Of a stretch of 64,000 bases of DNA, positions 34,149 to 45,008 are shown piece by piece (positions within the stretch are counted from its first letter, which is position 1; each line of letters opens with the position of its first letter). The position numbers and the translations under genes were made by a program. Source of the DNA: Isosphaeraceae bacterium EP7 (lineage in GTDB: Bacteria; Planctomycetota; Planctomycetia; Isosphaerales; Isosphaeraceae); the NCBI GenBank assembly GCA_038400315.1, contig CP151667.1, positions 3,545,174-3,609,173 on the forward strand, read 5' to 3'. A model generated the notes under the pieces. That model did not search any database. It saw only the letters and a program-made list of their open reading frames with translations, and had not been told where the DNA came from.

Positions 34149-35180
34149 TCAGGGGGCGTGCGCCCGGCTTGCCACCGGGGCCAGGGTGGCCGGGATCTGT
34201 CCCTCTTCGATCAGCCAGGCGACGGCGTCGGCCAGCGACCGCCGCACGGCCCGGGGCTCCAGGCCCAGCTCGGCCAGGCTCCTGCGTGCGTCGAAGTGCA
34301 TCAGGCGGCGGGCCAGCCTCACGCCGGTGACGGTCGCCTTGGGGGGCCGCCCGCTGACCAGATTCGCCCAGGCCTCACTGGCGTGCGCCGCGGCCAGCGC
34401 CAGGGGATAAGGCACGCTCCAGCGCGGCACGGGCACGCCGGTCAGCTCGGAGAGGGTTTGCAGCAGTTCCAGGAGCGTGAGATTCTCGCCCCCCAGCAGG
34501 TACCGCCGCCCAGGCCTGCCCCGCTCCATCACCCGGACGAGCCCCTCGGCGGCGTCGCGGACGTCGACCAGATTCAGCGTGCAATCCATCCGCGCGGGGA
34601 GCCCGCCCCGGCAGAAGTCGCGGATCAGGCGGGTGGGAGGCGAAGGGCCGCGGTCGCCCGGGCCCACCGGCATGGTGGGGTTGGCCACCACCACGGGCTT
34701 GCCGGCCCGTCCACGCTCGAGCGCCTCGTTCTCGGCGAGCAGCTTCGACAGGCAGTAGGGCCCGACGGCATCGCCCAGCGAGATCGTCACGTCCTCGGCG
34801 ATCGGCCCGTCATTCCTGGCCCTTGTGAGGATGCTCTCGGTGCTGGTGTGCAGGACGCGCCTCGCCCCCGCGGCCAGCGCCGCGTCGATGACGTGCACCG
34901 CCCCCAGGTGGTTCACCTCGTCGAACTCGCGGCGGTCGCGCACCCAGAGGTTGGGGTTGGCCGCCAGGTGATAGACCAGGCCCGCCCCCCGCAATGCGGC
35001 CTCGACCTGCGCGCGGTCGCGGATATCGGCCCGGACGACCTCGACGGCCTGCGGCAAGTGCGAGACGTCGGCCCCCGGCCGCTCGACGACCCGCACGCGG
35101 TCACCCCGCCCGACGAGAAGGCCGACCAGGTGACTGCCGATGAACCCGGCCCCGCCGGTCACGATGGTGAGTCCATTCAT
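34149..35180 (-). CDS. NAD-dependent epimerase/dehydratase, HpnA-like
   Basis: 343 residues, extended SDR. NAD motif TIVTGGAGFIGSHLVGLLVG, VRADIRDRAQVEAALRGAG, catalytic YCLSK (YxxxK) and PTMPVGPGDRGPSPPTRLIR, which is the pattern of hopanoid-associated sugar epimerase HpnA and dihydroflavonol-reductase-like proteins. The RRYLLGGENLTLLELLQTL segment fits that group. No hopanoid operon adjoins, so the HpnA label stays tentative. It lies divergent from the sulfatase. Confidence 0.85.
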   Translation of the reverse strand: MNGLTIVTGGAGFIGSHLVGLLVGRGDRVRVVERPGADVSHLPQAVEVVRADIRDRAQVEAALRGAGLVYHLAANPNLWVRDRREFDEVNHLGAVHVIDAALAAGARRVLHTSTESILTRARNDGPIAEDVTISLGDAVGPYCLSKLLAENEALERGRAGKPVVVANPTMPVGPGDRGPSPPTRLIRDFCRGGLPARMDCTLNLVDVRDAAEGLVRVMERGRPGRRYLLGGENLTLLELLQTLSELTGVPVPRWSVPYPLALAAAHASEAWANLVSGRPPKATVTGVRLARRLMHFDARRSLAELGLEPRAVRRSLADAVAWLIEEGQIPATLAPVASRAHAP

Positions 35181-35482
35181 GCCGACCTAGTTACCACATC
35201 CGAGGCCCGCCGACGAGCAGGATCGGGCCCACTTTCCGACGAATTCGCCCCTCGGCGCCGGGGCTCCGCACGAATGTGGACGAAGCGGAGATCTCGGGCC
35301 CGAAATCGAGGTCCAACCTGCCCACTTGAGTCCGATGTCGTCCGGGGGGCACAATGGCCTCCAATGATGATCGGGAAGCGGATGTTTCGAGTCGAGTCAG
35401 GTCGATCGTCGCGCCTGGCCGGTGCATGCGGCCCGATGATCCGGGGGGTACGCTCTTGAGCAATCAACGCATCGACGGGGCC

Positions 35483-37024
35483 ATGACGCGGACGACCGCC
35501 CTGTTCGCCGGACTGCTGGCCGCGCTGGGCGGCGGGGTCGAGCGTGCCGAGGGGGCCGAGGCGTCGCGGCCGAACATCGTCTTCATCTTCAGCGACGACC
35601 ACGCCTATCAGGCGATCTCGGCGTATGGCGACTCCCGGAGGCTGCTGGAGACGCCCAACTTCGACCGGCTGGCGAAGGGGGGCGTCCGGTTCGACCGCTG
35701 CCTGGTGCCCAACTCGATCTGCGGGCCGAGCCGGGCGACGGTGCTGACGGGCAAATATTCCCACCTGAACGGTTTCTACAACAATAACAACAGCCGATTC
35801 GACGGCGGCCAGCCCACGTTCCCGAAGATGCTGAAGGGGGCCGGCTACCAGACGGCCCTGTTCGGCAAGTGGCACCTGGTTTCCGACCCCACCGGGTTCG
35901 ACGAGTGGTTCATCCTGCCGGGGCAGGGGGCGTACTACAACCCGCCGATGATCCACAACGGAACGAAGGTCGAGCGTCACGGATACGCCACCGACCTCGT
36001 CACCGACGACGCGATCGGCTGGCTGAAGGGGCGAGACAAGACGAAGCCGTTCCTGCTGATGCTCCAGCACAAGGCCCCCCACCGAGAGTGGTCGCCCGCC
36101 CTCCGCCACCTGGGCCACGACGCCGACCGCGTCTATCCCGAGCCCGCCACCCTGTTCGACGACTACAAGGGGCGTGGCGTCGCCGAGCATGATCAGGACA
36201 TGACGATCGCCAAAACCATGACCCCCCATGACCTGAAGCTCGACACCCCGGCCCGCCTCGACCCCGAGCAGCGCAAGGCCTGGGACGCCTACTACGCCCC
36301 GCGCAACGCCGAGTTCGCCAAGAAGAAGCTCGCGGGCGACGACCTGACCCGCTGGAAATATCAGCGCTACATGCACGACTATCTCGGCACCGTGAAGGCC
36401 GTCGACGAGTCGGTCGGCCGGGTGCTCGACACCTTGAACGCCGAGGGCCTCGACGACAATACGATCGTGGTGTATGCCTCGGACCAGGGGTTCTACCTGG
36501 GTGAGCACGGCTGGTTCGACAAGCGCTGGATCTTCGAAGAGTCGCTGCGAACCCCGCTCATCGTCCGCTGGCCGGGCGTGGCCAAGCAGGGCATCGCGGA
36601 CGCGCACCTCGTCTCCAACGTCGACTTCGCCCAGACCTTCCTCGACGCCGCCGGCCTGCCCATCCCGGCCGACATGCAGGGCAAGAGCCTGGTCCCCCTC
36701 CTCAAGGGAGAGGCTCCCGCCGACTGGCGCAAGAGCTTCTATTACGCCTATTACGAGTACCCCCAGCCCCACCACGTCCGCCCGCACGAGGGGGTCGTCA
36801 CCGACCGATACAAGCTCATCCACTTCAACGGCCCCGACCTTGAGGCCTATGAGCTCTTCGACCTGAAGACCGACCCGGCCGAGCTGAAGGACGTCCTCAA
36901 CGACCCTGCGCACGCCGAGGTCGTGGCCGACCTGAAGCGCGAGCTCGCCCGCCTGCGTGCCGAGTTGAAGGTGCCCGATACGACGGACCCCAGGGCGTTC
37001 GGCAAGTCCGCGGCCCGCCGCTGA
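35483..37024 (+). CDS. Secreted sulfatase (arylsulfatase A family)
   Basis: 513 residues. Signal peptide (TALFAGLLAALGGGVERAEG), metal-binding Asp pair in IVFIFSDDHAYQ (D38, D39), and the formylglycine motif C80-G-P-S-R in NSICGPSRATVLTGKY. Further family blocks: ALFGKWHL, MLQHKAPHREW, VVYASDQGFYLGEHGWFDKR and the DUF4976-like tail YKLIHFNGPDLEAYELFDLK. Cys80 must be converted to formylglycine. It hydrolyses sulfate esters, probably of algal or other sulfated polysaccharides. The stop is 2 bp from the convergent membrane glycosyltransferase. Confidence 0.93.
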   Translation: MTRTTALFAGLLAALGGGVERAEGAEASRPNIVFIFSDDHAYQAISAYGDSRRLLETPNFDRLAKGGVRFDRCLVPNSICGPSRATVLTGKYSHLNGFYNNNNSRFDGGQPTFPKMLKGAGYQTALFGKWHLVSDPTGFDEWFILPGQGAYYNPPMIHNGTKVERHGYATDLVTDDAIGWLKGRDKTKPFLLMLQHKAPHREWSPALRHLGHDADRVYPEPATLFDDYKGRGVAEHDQDMTIAKTMTPHDLKLDTPARLDPEQRKAWDAYYAPRNAEFAKKKLAGDDLTRWKYQRYMHDYLGTVKAVDESVGRVLDTLNAEGLDDNTIVVYASDQGFYLGEHGWFDKRWIFEESLRTPLIVRWPGVAKQGIADAHLVSNVDFAQTFLDAAGLPIPADMQGKSLVPLLKGEAPADWRKSFYYAYYEYPQPHHVRPHEGVVTDRYKLIHFNGPDLEAYELFDLKTDPAELKDVLNDPAHAEVVADLKRELARLRAELKVPDTTDPRAFGKSAARR

Positions 37025-37026
37025 GA

Positions 37027-39105
37027 TCAACGAACGACGGCGTACAGGTCCTGCTGCGAGCCGAATGCGGTGGGAGGCCCGAGGATTCCCTGCGCGATCA
37101 GTCGGGCGAAGACTTCGGGCTGGACGTAAGAGGTGAAGCCGTAATTGCCCGGAGATCGGTAGCGTTCGATCTCGTGCCAGTCGACGTAGACGTGGGTGAT
37201 GCCCCGGTCTGCGAGGCTGGCGCGGATCGACTCCGTCGGCTGGTCGCGGGTGAGGGTCTCGAGGATCTCGGGGTTGAAGACGGTGTTGTAGACGGCCCGA
37301 TGGTTCAGGTGGAAGACCGCGGCCTGGCCGACGAGCAGGGGGACGGCGCCGGGAGGCAGTTCGGCGTCGAGCCGCGCCAGCGGCGCGTTGAGGAGCCTGG
37401 GGACGCGGGTCCGGAGGTCGGTCAGGTCGGCCGTCCACTCGTTGAGGCCGGTCAGCGAGGTGGTGCACTGCACGGCGTTGCTGGCGATTCCGGCGGCCAG
37501 GATCGCGGCGAGGACCATCGTCCCGACCTTGCCGGTCAGGGCGTCGGCGCCCAGTCCGGCCAGCACGGCGAGGGTCGGCAGGATCGGCAGCCAGAAGCGG
37601 TCGAGTCGGTGCGTGAACAGCCACCACGACAGGAAAACATACGCCGCATAAGCGGACAGGGCGAGCGCGACCCGCCGGTGTCCCCGGCGCACGAACGCGA
37701 GGGGGGCCAGCGCGACGAACAGGGGGGACTGCCAGTCGGACCGGCCGGCGACATCGAGGACTGAATCCACGAAGGCACGCACCTGGATGGGCTTGGGCCC
37801 GTGCGCGGGGGCCCACTTGGCGGCCTGCTCGGCGGTCCAGTGCCGGGTGGGGAAGAGGCTCGAGGCCAGCGGATAGACGGGGTTGCCGGTGTCCATCACG
37901 TTCTTAGCCAGCCAGGGGGCCATCACCAGCCCGAAGCCGACCGCGAACCGCAGGACAATCTTCGGATCCTTGCGCCGGATCGCGTCGGCCAGGGCGACAA
38001 CCGCGAACGGGACCACGGCCGAGACGAACCCGGTGTACTTGCAGGCCATCGCGCCGCCGGCCAGCAGCCCGACGAGCGTCCACCACCGCGGGCGATCCGC
38101 CGGAGCGGTCGACCAGGCGCGGCCGGCCGCGAAGGCGAGCGCCGCGTGATAGAAGCAGAGGGGCCCTTCGACGTATGGGATCACGGCGAGCCGGTAGATC
38201 CAGGGGGTCGAAAGATAGACGATTCCAGCGACCCAGCCGGCGCGTGGAGATCCCCACCGCGCGGCGGTGGCGGCTAGGATCAGGGCGGTCAGCGGGGCAT
38301 ACGAGGCGACGAGCAACTGGCCGGCGAGCGCCCCCCACCACCAGTCGTCCAGGGCTTCCATCCCCAGCAGGTGGAGCATCTCGACGTTGAACGGCATGCT
38401 CGTATAAACATTATGCGGCAGGAACGCGATGCGGCCCTCCAGGAAGTATTCCTTGGGCCCTTGCAGGTGATATTCGATGGCGTCGAAGTCGATCGTCGGC
38501 AGCATCGACCCCAGCGCCATGATGACCAGGAACGGCGCGGCCAGCAGCAGTGCCGCCCGAGGGGTGCGCGGGCAGGGTTCGCCGTCGGCCTGATCGCGGA
38601 TCGTCAGGCGCGAGGCGATTCCGCCGGCAATCAGGGAGAACAAGGCCAACCGCACCGACCAGGGGGTGAGCAGCCCCGCGCGGCCGGTGACGAGCGTGAG
38701 GCCGCCCAGCAGGCTCGCGCCCACGCCGCCGCCCAGCGCCAGCCGTTCCTGCCGCGTCAGTTGCCCGCGCAGGCCGAGCACACGCAGGGCGAGGTGGCCC
38801 AGCGCCAGCGCCGCGCCGGCGATGGCGGCGGCGGCCAGCATCGGCGGCAGGCGCTGGGGGAGGTTCTGCCAGTGGGACAGCTCGCGGGCGGCCTGCGGGA
38901 GCAGGGCCCGGTCATTGCGGATACCCGGGACAAGGCCGGGAATCGACCGCCAGAGGAGCTGCGACCGGGTGAGGCGCGGCCCGCTGCCGCTGCCCGAGTT
39001 GGGCAGCGGCTCGGCCCAGAAATGGGCGAACCAGGCGAGTTCCAGTACGACCAGGGCGGCGAGCGCCACCCAGATCCAGACCGGGCAGCGCGGGGGCGTG
39101 CTCAT
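37027..39105 (-). CDS. GT39-type membrane glycosyltransferase-like protein
   Basis: About 692 residues with roughly 12 transmembrane helices. The first extracytoplasmic loop after LPTIDFDAIEYHLQGPKEYF carries the acidic residues expected of a polyprenol-phosphate-sugar-dependent GT-C enzyme; later come GGAMACKYTGFVSAVVPFAV, PWLAKNVMDTGNPVYPLASS and HRLDRFWLPILPTLAVLAG. The C-terminal soluble domain ends HVYVDWHEIERYRSPGNYGF. ATG 39105 is chosen just before the first helix. Donor and acceptor unknown. Confidence 0.8.
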   Translation of the reverse strand: MSTPPRCPVWIWVALAALVVLELAWFAHFWAEPLPNSGSGSGPRLTRSQLLWRSIPGLVPGIRNDRALLPQAARELSHWQNLPQRLPPMLAAAAIAGAALALGHLALRVLGLRGQLTRQERLALGGGVGASLLGGLTLVTGRAGLLTPWSVRLALFSLIAGGIASRLTIRDQADGEPCPRTPRAALLLAAPFLVIMALGSMLPTIDFDAIEYHLQGPKEYFLEGRIAFLPHNVYTSMPFNVEMLHLLGMEALDDWWWGALAGQLLVASYAPLTALILAATAARWGSPRAGWVAGIVYLSTPWIYRLAVIPYVEGPLCFYHAALAFAAGRAWSTAPADRPRWWTLVGLLAGGAMACKYTGFVSAVVPFAVVALADAIRRKDPKIVLRFAVGFGLVMAPWLAKNVMDTGNPVYPLASSLFPTRHWTAEQAAKWAPAHGPKPIQVRAFVDSVLDVAGRSDWQSPLFVALAPLAFVRRGHRRVALALSAYAAYVFLSWWLFTHRLDRFWLPILPTLAVLAGLGADALTGKVGTMVLAAILAAGIASNAVQCTTSLTGLNEWTADLTDLRTRVPRLLNAPLARLDAELPPGAVPLLVGQAAVFHLNHRAVYNTVFNPEILETLTRDQPTESIRASLADRGITHVYVDWHEIERYRSPGNYGFTSYVQPEVFARLIAQGILGPPTAFGSQQDLYAVVR

Positions 39106-39160
39106 CGAGGTGCCCCCGGGCGCCTGGTGCTCGATCCATCGCGGCGTGAGCGGGCGGGCA

Positions 39161-40738
39161 TCAGAGGGTCGGGCCGATGTGCCAGGGGGAGAACTCCTCC
39201 TCGCCGATGCCGTGGGCCTCGCTCTTGGTCGCCTTGCCGCCGGCGACATCCAGGATCAACTCGAACATCCGGCGGCCGGCCGACTCGATCGGCTCGCCTT
39301 CCAGGATCGGGCCGGCATCCATGTCCATGTCGTCGGACATCCGCTCATACATGGGGGTGTTTGTGGCCACCTTCACGCAGGGGGTGGGGCGCAGGCCCAG
39401 CACGCTGCCGCGGCCGGTGGTGAAGACCAGCACGTTGGCCCCGCCGGCGACCAGGCCGGTCGTGCAGGTGGGGTCGAAGCCGGGCGTGTCCATGAAGGTC
39501 AGGCCGGGCTTGTCCACCTGCTCGGCGAAGCCGACGACGTCGACCAGCGGGGTCGAGCCCGCCTTGGCCAGCGCGCCCAACGACTTCTCGTAAATGGTCG
39601 TCAGGCCGCCGTTCTTGTTGCCCGGCGAGGGGTTGTTGTTGATCTCGGCGCCGAAAACGCCGGTGTACCACTCCCACCACTTGATCCGTTCGACCAGCTT
39701 CTCGCCCACGGCCCGGGTCACGGCGCGGCGGGTGAGGAGGTGCTCGGCGCCGTAAATCTCGGTGGTCTCGCCCAGCACGGCCGAGCCCCCTTGCGCGATG
39801 AGCATGTCGGTGGCGATGCCGAGCGCGGGGTTGGCCGTCACACCCGAGTTGCCGTCGGAGCCGCCGCATTCCAGGGCGAGGCAGATCTTCGAGGCGGGCT
39901 GCTCGGTGCGGGTCCAGCCGTTGGCCGTCGGCAGGAGCTGGCGGACGGCCTCGACGGTGGCGTCGACCGTGCGGCCGACACCTCCCTGGTCCTGGATGTT
40001 GATCATCCGCGGCGGGCCCGCCGGAGCGGCCTTCGTGTGTCCGCCGACGCCGGGACGGGCGATCAGGTGCTGGGTCTCGACGATGTGCTGGGCGAAGCTG
40101 ACCTCGCAACCCAGGCCGACCAGGACATAGGCGGCCACGTTGGGATGGTTGGCGATCCCGGCGAGCACCCGTTCCAGGCTCTTGTGGTCGACGCTGTCGA
40201 ATGGCAGCCCGCATCCCCCCTTGTGGGTGATGGCGAAGACGCCGTCGACATTCGGATAGTCGCGGCGGAAGTCCGACTCGCGGAAGCGGTCGGCGACGAG
40301 CCTCGACGTGCTGGCCGAGCAGTTCACCGTGCTGATCACGGCGATGTAGTTGCGAGTGCCCACGCGGCCGTCGGCCCGAAGGTAGCCGGGGAACGTGCGA
40401 GGCAGGCCGGCCGGGGGAATCGGCGGATGCTCGGTGGCGTAGGCGTAGTCGCGCTCGAACAGGTCGGCCTTGACGTTATGGACGTGGACCCAGGCGCCGG
40501 CCGGGATCGGCTTCGAGGCGAACCCGATGATCTGGCCATACTTCAGGACCGGCATCCCCTCGGGAATGTCGACCACGGCCACCTTGTGCCCCAGCGCGAT
40601 CGGCTCGCGAATTTCAACGGGGTCACCCCCCGCGCCCACATCGAGCAGGAACCCCTTGGGAATCGGCCGGGCGGCGACCGCCACATTATCCACGTCCCTG
40701 AGCAGGACCCCCCGCCGCTGATCGGCCGCCGTCGCCAT
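39161..40738 (-). CDS. uxaA: Altronate dehydratase family protein (SAF + UxaA domains)
   Basis: 525 residues. Residues ~1-100 are an SAF domain (VPLLRDVDNVAVAARPIPKG-like start, GHKVAVVDIPEGMPVLKYGQ, PAGAWVHVHNVK). The rest is the UxaA/GarD catalytic part: GYLRADGRVGTRNYIAVIST, THKGGCGLPFDSVDHKSLER, CLALECGGSDGNSGVTANPA, and FTTGRGSVLGLRPTPCVKVA. It dehydrates altronate or another hexonate/hexarate, feeding 2-keto-3-deoxy acids to catabolism. E. coli UxaA is slightly shorter. Substrate could be galactarate-like. AAGGGACG precedes the start. Confidence 0.9.
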   Translation of the reverse strand: MATAADQRRGVLLRDVDNVAVAARPIPKGFLLDVGAGGDPVEIREPIALGHKVAVVDIPEGMPVLKYGQIIGFASKPIPAGAWVHVHNVKADLFERDYAYATEHPPIPPAGLPRTFPGYLRADGRVGTRNYIAVISTVNCSASTSRLVADRFRESDFRRDYPNVDGVFAITHKGGCGLPFDSVDHKSLERVLAGIANHPNVAAYVLVGLGCEVSFAQHIVETQHLIARPGVGGHTKAAPAGPPRMINIQDQGGVGRTVDATVEAVRQLLPTANGWTRTEQPASKICLALECGGSDGNSGVTANPALGIATDMLIAQGGSAVLGETTEIYGAEHLLTRRAVTRAVGEKLVERIKWWEWYTGVFGAEINNNPSPGNKNGGLTTIYEKSLGALAKAGSTPLVDVVGFAEQVDKPGLTFMDTPGFDPTCTTGLVAGGANVLVFTTGRGSVLGLRPTPCVKVATNTPMYERMSDDMDMDAGPILEGEPIESAGRRMFELILDVAGGKATKSEAHGIGEEEFSPWHIGPTL

Positions 40739-41010
40739 GCTTGAATCGTCCCTTCGCCAGACTGTTCGGGCCGCGACGAGCCCCGAGTGGCCGCCCGTCG
40801 ACTCAACGGACCATCTTAGCAATCCTCGGGTTCTTCCACCACAACGCGGGCCACCGCAAACCCAGCCCGCTCCACATCCTTGATGGCCGACCCGGACGAA
40901 AATGACCGCAGAGTCGACTCTCATCACCGGGAAAACGGCGAGCTCAATCCCCTCGGGACGTCAAGGCATCAGGAATTGGAAGATCGCCAGGCCAATCTCC
41001 GTGATCGGGG

Positions 41011-41568
41011 CTATCGGATGGAGCGATGTCCCGGCCCCTCGTCGATTTTCAGTTCCAGAATATCGTCCAACTGATCGTCGGATCCCACCGCGAAGATCTG
41101 GGAGCCGACCCTGCGAAAGCCCCATCGCTCGTAAAATCGCCGGGCCCGATCATTGTGCTGCCACACGCCCAGCCACACGACGTCGTGGCCGGTACTCCCG
41201 GCACGGTCGAGGCAGGCGCCCATCAAAGCGGCGCCAACTCCACGCCCGGCGTGTTCGCCCAGCACGTAGAGGCGGCATAGCTCCATGGGGCGGCGTGCGG
41301 TGACGCATGCGGTCTCGCTGCATTCGCGGACCTTGGCGAAGCCGAACATCTCCCCACGCACGCCGGCGACGAGATAAGTCACGCGGGGCTCGGACATGTC
41401 GTCGCGAATGTGCGATTCGGTATACGTGGACCGGAGATAGAGGTCCATGTCCGCCGGCGGCGTCGACTTCTCGAATGTCTCCCGGAATGAGGCGTCGCCG
41501 ATGTGTGCGACACGATGCGCGTCCGCGGTCGTGGCGATCCGCACTTCCACCTGCGAGCCCTCGGCCAT
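41011..41568 (-). CDS. GNAT family N-acetyltransferase
   Basis: 185 residues. The acetyl-CoA binding block is LCRLYVLGEHAGRGVGAALM (R/QxxGxG/A), followed by VVWLGVWQHNDRARRFYERW and GFRRVG, all typical of GNAT. GGAGG at 41577-41581 gives 8-nt spacing to ATG 41568, so the upstream TTG at 41583 is rejected. Substrate unknown; the loop DDQLDDILELKIDEG is common in members close to YitI-like enzymes. Confidence 0.9.
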   Translation of the reverse strand: MAEGSQVEVRIATTADAHRVAHIGDASFRETFEKSTPPADMDLYLRSTYTESHIRDDMSEPRVTYLVAGVRGEMFGFAKVRECSETACVTARRPMELCRLYVLGEHAGRGVGAALMGACLDRAGSTGHDVVWLGVWQHNDRARRFYERWGFRRVGSQIFAVGSDDQLDDILELKIDEGPGHRSIR

Positions 41569-41708
41569 GGCGTTGCCCTCCAAATGGTCGCGTAGTCGGC
41601 CTACCCGGGCAAGATCGCCGGTCGCCGCCGAGAAGGGTCGCGAACGTAAGCCGGCCGGGCACTCCGAGACGGGAGGCCCGGCCGGCCTGTTTGGATCTGG
41701 ATTCAGGC

Positions 41709-42935
<1,227 letters not shown>

Positions 42936-43364
42936 GCAGATCCTTTCCTGGGAGACGGGGGGTTCGGCCGAGCCGGCGTGCCGGTCCCGCGGAACAAAAG
43001 AGGTGGGCAACAAGGTCCGTCCGCCCAACCGGCCGCCGATGGCCCCGAGGCCGGGGCCGGGCCGAAATGGCGGAAAGCCTGTCGGGAGAAGGTTTTCGAG
43101 GCGTGGGCCTGGCGTCCGGGTCGAAAAGGCCGGGCGTGGATCGGAGTCCGACTGCCCCGCCAGGCCCCGCGCTCCGGGGGACGTTCGCGGCAACATTGTA
43201 CGTCCGCGGCAACGGGACGCCACGACCGAACGCCCCGGCGACCCTCTCGCTCTATCGAGAGGGTCGCCGGGGCGTCGAAATCTGGGTTGCTGACAAGGAA
43301 GTCAGGACGCGTCGGTTCAGGCCGTCCGCCTGAGCATGGGTCTTGGTCTCGTTCGCGTTTCGGC
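42936..43364. other. 429-nt spacer with a long hairpin
   Basis: No gene supported. It holds the promoter of the sugar dehydrogenase and the 19-bp hairpin listed separately. Confidence 0.4.
43231..43274 (-). terminator. Perfect 19-bp hairpin downstream of the dioxygenase gene
   Basis: Arms 43231-43249 and 43256-43274 are exactly complementary with a 6-nt loop (CTCTAT). It lies 90 nt past the dioxygenase stop on the minus strand. No T-run, but the stem is the strongest in the window. Confidence 0.65.
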
Positions 43365-44036
43365 TCAGGCCTTGGGGGTGAAGCCCAGGATGACATCGAC
43401 CCTGGCCGCAAGCTCTCCGGTGGTCGAGCCCGGCAGCGGCGTGAACTCGGGGGTGATCAGTTCGCGTGCCTTCGGATCGGTGAGGCTCCGGAAGATCCCG
43501 TCGCGCTGGTTCTGCTCGTGTCCCTTGATGTAGAACTGAGTCGTCAGCAATTCCTTGCCGTTCTTGCGCAGCTTGACGTGGATGTGCGGGGCGCGGCCGG
43601 TGTAGGGGACGGGCTTGATGGTCCGGAAGTAGTATTCGCCGGTTGAACCGGTGAGGAACTTGCCGTAGCCCTGGAAGTTCTTGTCGAGCTTGCTGTGCGC
43701 CGGGTCTTCGGTGTGGATGTAGGCGCCGTTGTTGTCGACCTGCCAGATCTCGATGAGCACGTTGCGAAGCGGGTCGCCCTTGTGGTCGAGCAGTCGGCCC
43801 GACAGGTGCGTGATCTCGCCCACGGCCGGTGTGATCTGATCATTGATCAGGATCAGGTCGTTGTCGGTGTCCAGCGGCAGCTTGTTGGGGTAGAACGGCC
43901 CCTCGGTCTGGCTGGGCGTGCGAGTCAACTCATCGGCGAAGGCCCCGCGCACCATGAAGGCGGCGGCGCCCAGGCCCATCGTCGCGGAGCCGAGGAACGA
44001 GCGGCGGCTGGACGGGCGAGATCCCTGGAGGCTCAT
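43365..44036 (-). CDS. Intradiol ring-cleavage dioxygenase, Tat-exported
   Basis: 223 residues. A twin-arginine signal (SRPSSRRSFLGSATMGLGAA) suggests export of the folded metalloenzyme. The catalytic domain shows TEGPFYPNKLPLDTDNDL, LLDHKGDPLRNVLIEIWQVD, GEYYFRTIKPVPYTGRAPHI and HVKL, with the Tyr and HIH residues that bind non-haem Fe3+ in protocatechuate 3,4-dioxygenase/catechol dioxygenases. It would cleave catechol-like aromatics outside the cytoplasm. Exported members occur in many planctomycetes. Start at 44036 places RR properly. Confidence 0.9.
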   Translation of the reverse strand: MSLQGSRPSSRRSFLGSATMGLGAAAFMVRGAFADELTRTPSQTEGPFYPNKLPLDTDNDLILINDQITPAVGEITHLSGRLLDHKGDPLRNVLIEIWQVDNNGAYIHTEDPAHSKLDKNFQGYGKFLTGSTGEYYFRTIKPVPYTGRAPHIHVKLRKNGKELLTTQFYIKGHEQNQRDGIFRSLTDPKARELITPEFTPLPGSTTGELAARVDVILGFTPKA

Positions 44037-44369
44037 CGGGCGTTCTCCTTGCAAGGCGGACCAAGGTCTGGAGAGTTCGGGAGAGACGACGATCGAATCT
44101 CCGGCGATCAGTTCGCCTCGCCCCCGTCATCGACCGCGAGGAGCAGGGGGCAATCATGCCCTCCGGCCGATCGATGGGGCGCCGCGAGATTCGGTCGGGT
44201 GCATTGTCTCGACGTCAAGGATAACGCAAACGGTCGGACGTCGAGGACAGCAACACGTCGCAAGGAATGACCAATCCACCTTCGTTCGGGGGATTGAGAT
44301 GGAGGAATCTGGGAGCGTCGCGTAAGTTGGGCGGGCCGCGGCGGTCGAATCGTTGAGGATCAGGCCCCC
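44037..44369. other. 333-nt divergent spacer
   Basis: Between the dioxygenase (minus) and the DUF1345 gene (plus); expected to hold both promoters. No gene or notable repeat seen. Confidence 0.3.
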
Positions 44370-45008
44370 ATGAAGCCGGATGTCGTCAAGCAGATCAAGG
44401 CGCAGCCGCGGTTGGTCACCGCCGTGCTGCTGGGCGTGCTGCTCTGGTTCGTCTTGCCCGGCGAGCACTCGACCCGCCTGCTGATGGCCTGGGATTGCTC
44501 GACGGGCGTCTACCTCGTGCTGGCGATGGCGATGATGGCCCGCTCGAACTTCGACCGGATCCGCGCCCGGGCCGCCCGGCAGGATGAAGGTCAGGCGGTG
44601 ATCCTGGCGCTCACCACGATCACGGCGGTCGTCAGCCTGGTCGGCGTCATGGTCGAGCTGGCGCTGGCCAAGAGCCTGGAAAACCACGAAGGCTGGCGGC
44701 ATATCGCGCTGGCCGGGGTGACCGTGCTCCTCTCCTGGACCTTCCTGCACACGATGTTCGCGGTGCATTACGCCCACGAGTATTACGCCGATCCGGAGGG
44801 GGGCCTGGAATTCCCCGGCGACGAGTCGCCCGATTACTGGGACTTCATGTACTACTCGTTCATCATCGGGACCGCCTGCGCCACCGCCGATGTGAACATC
44901 ACCGACAAGCGGATGCGCAAGATCACGACCCTGCACTGCATCGTCGCCTTCTTCTTCAACACCACCATCCTGGCCCTCACCGTCAACATCGGCGCCGGCT
45001 TCTTCTGA
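44370..45008 (+). CDS. DUF1345 membrane protein
   Basis: 212 residues with about five transmembrane helices. Characteristic DUF1345 blocks are TRLLMAWDCSTGVYLVLAMA, LSWTFLHTMFAVHYAHEYY and FPGDESPDYWDFMYYSFIIG, then VAFFFNTTILALTVNIGAG. Family function is not known to me. Its start is about 330 nt from the divergent dioxygenase gene; the SulP gene follows on the same strand after ~500 nt. Confidence 0.92.
   Translation: MKPDVVKQIKAQPRLVTAVLLGVLLWFVLPGEHSTRLLMAWDCSTGVYLVLAMAMMARSNFDRIRARAARQDEGQAVILALTTITAVVSLVGVMVELALAKSLENHEGWRHIALAGVTVLLSWTFLHTMFAVHYAHEYYADPEGGLEFPGDESPDYWDFMYYSFIIGTACATADVNITDKRMRKITTLHCIVAFFFNTTILALTVNIGAGFF

Noticed and set aside
35177-37816. 879-codon minus-strand open frame
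   Set aside because: Antisense to the sulfatase with its CGPSR and SDDH motifs; a shadow.
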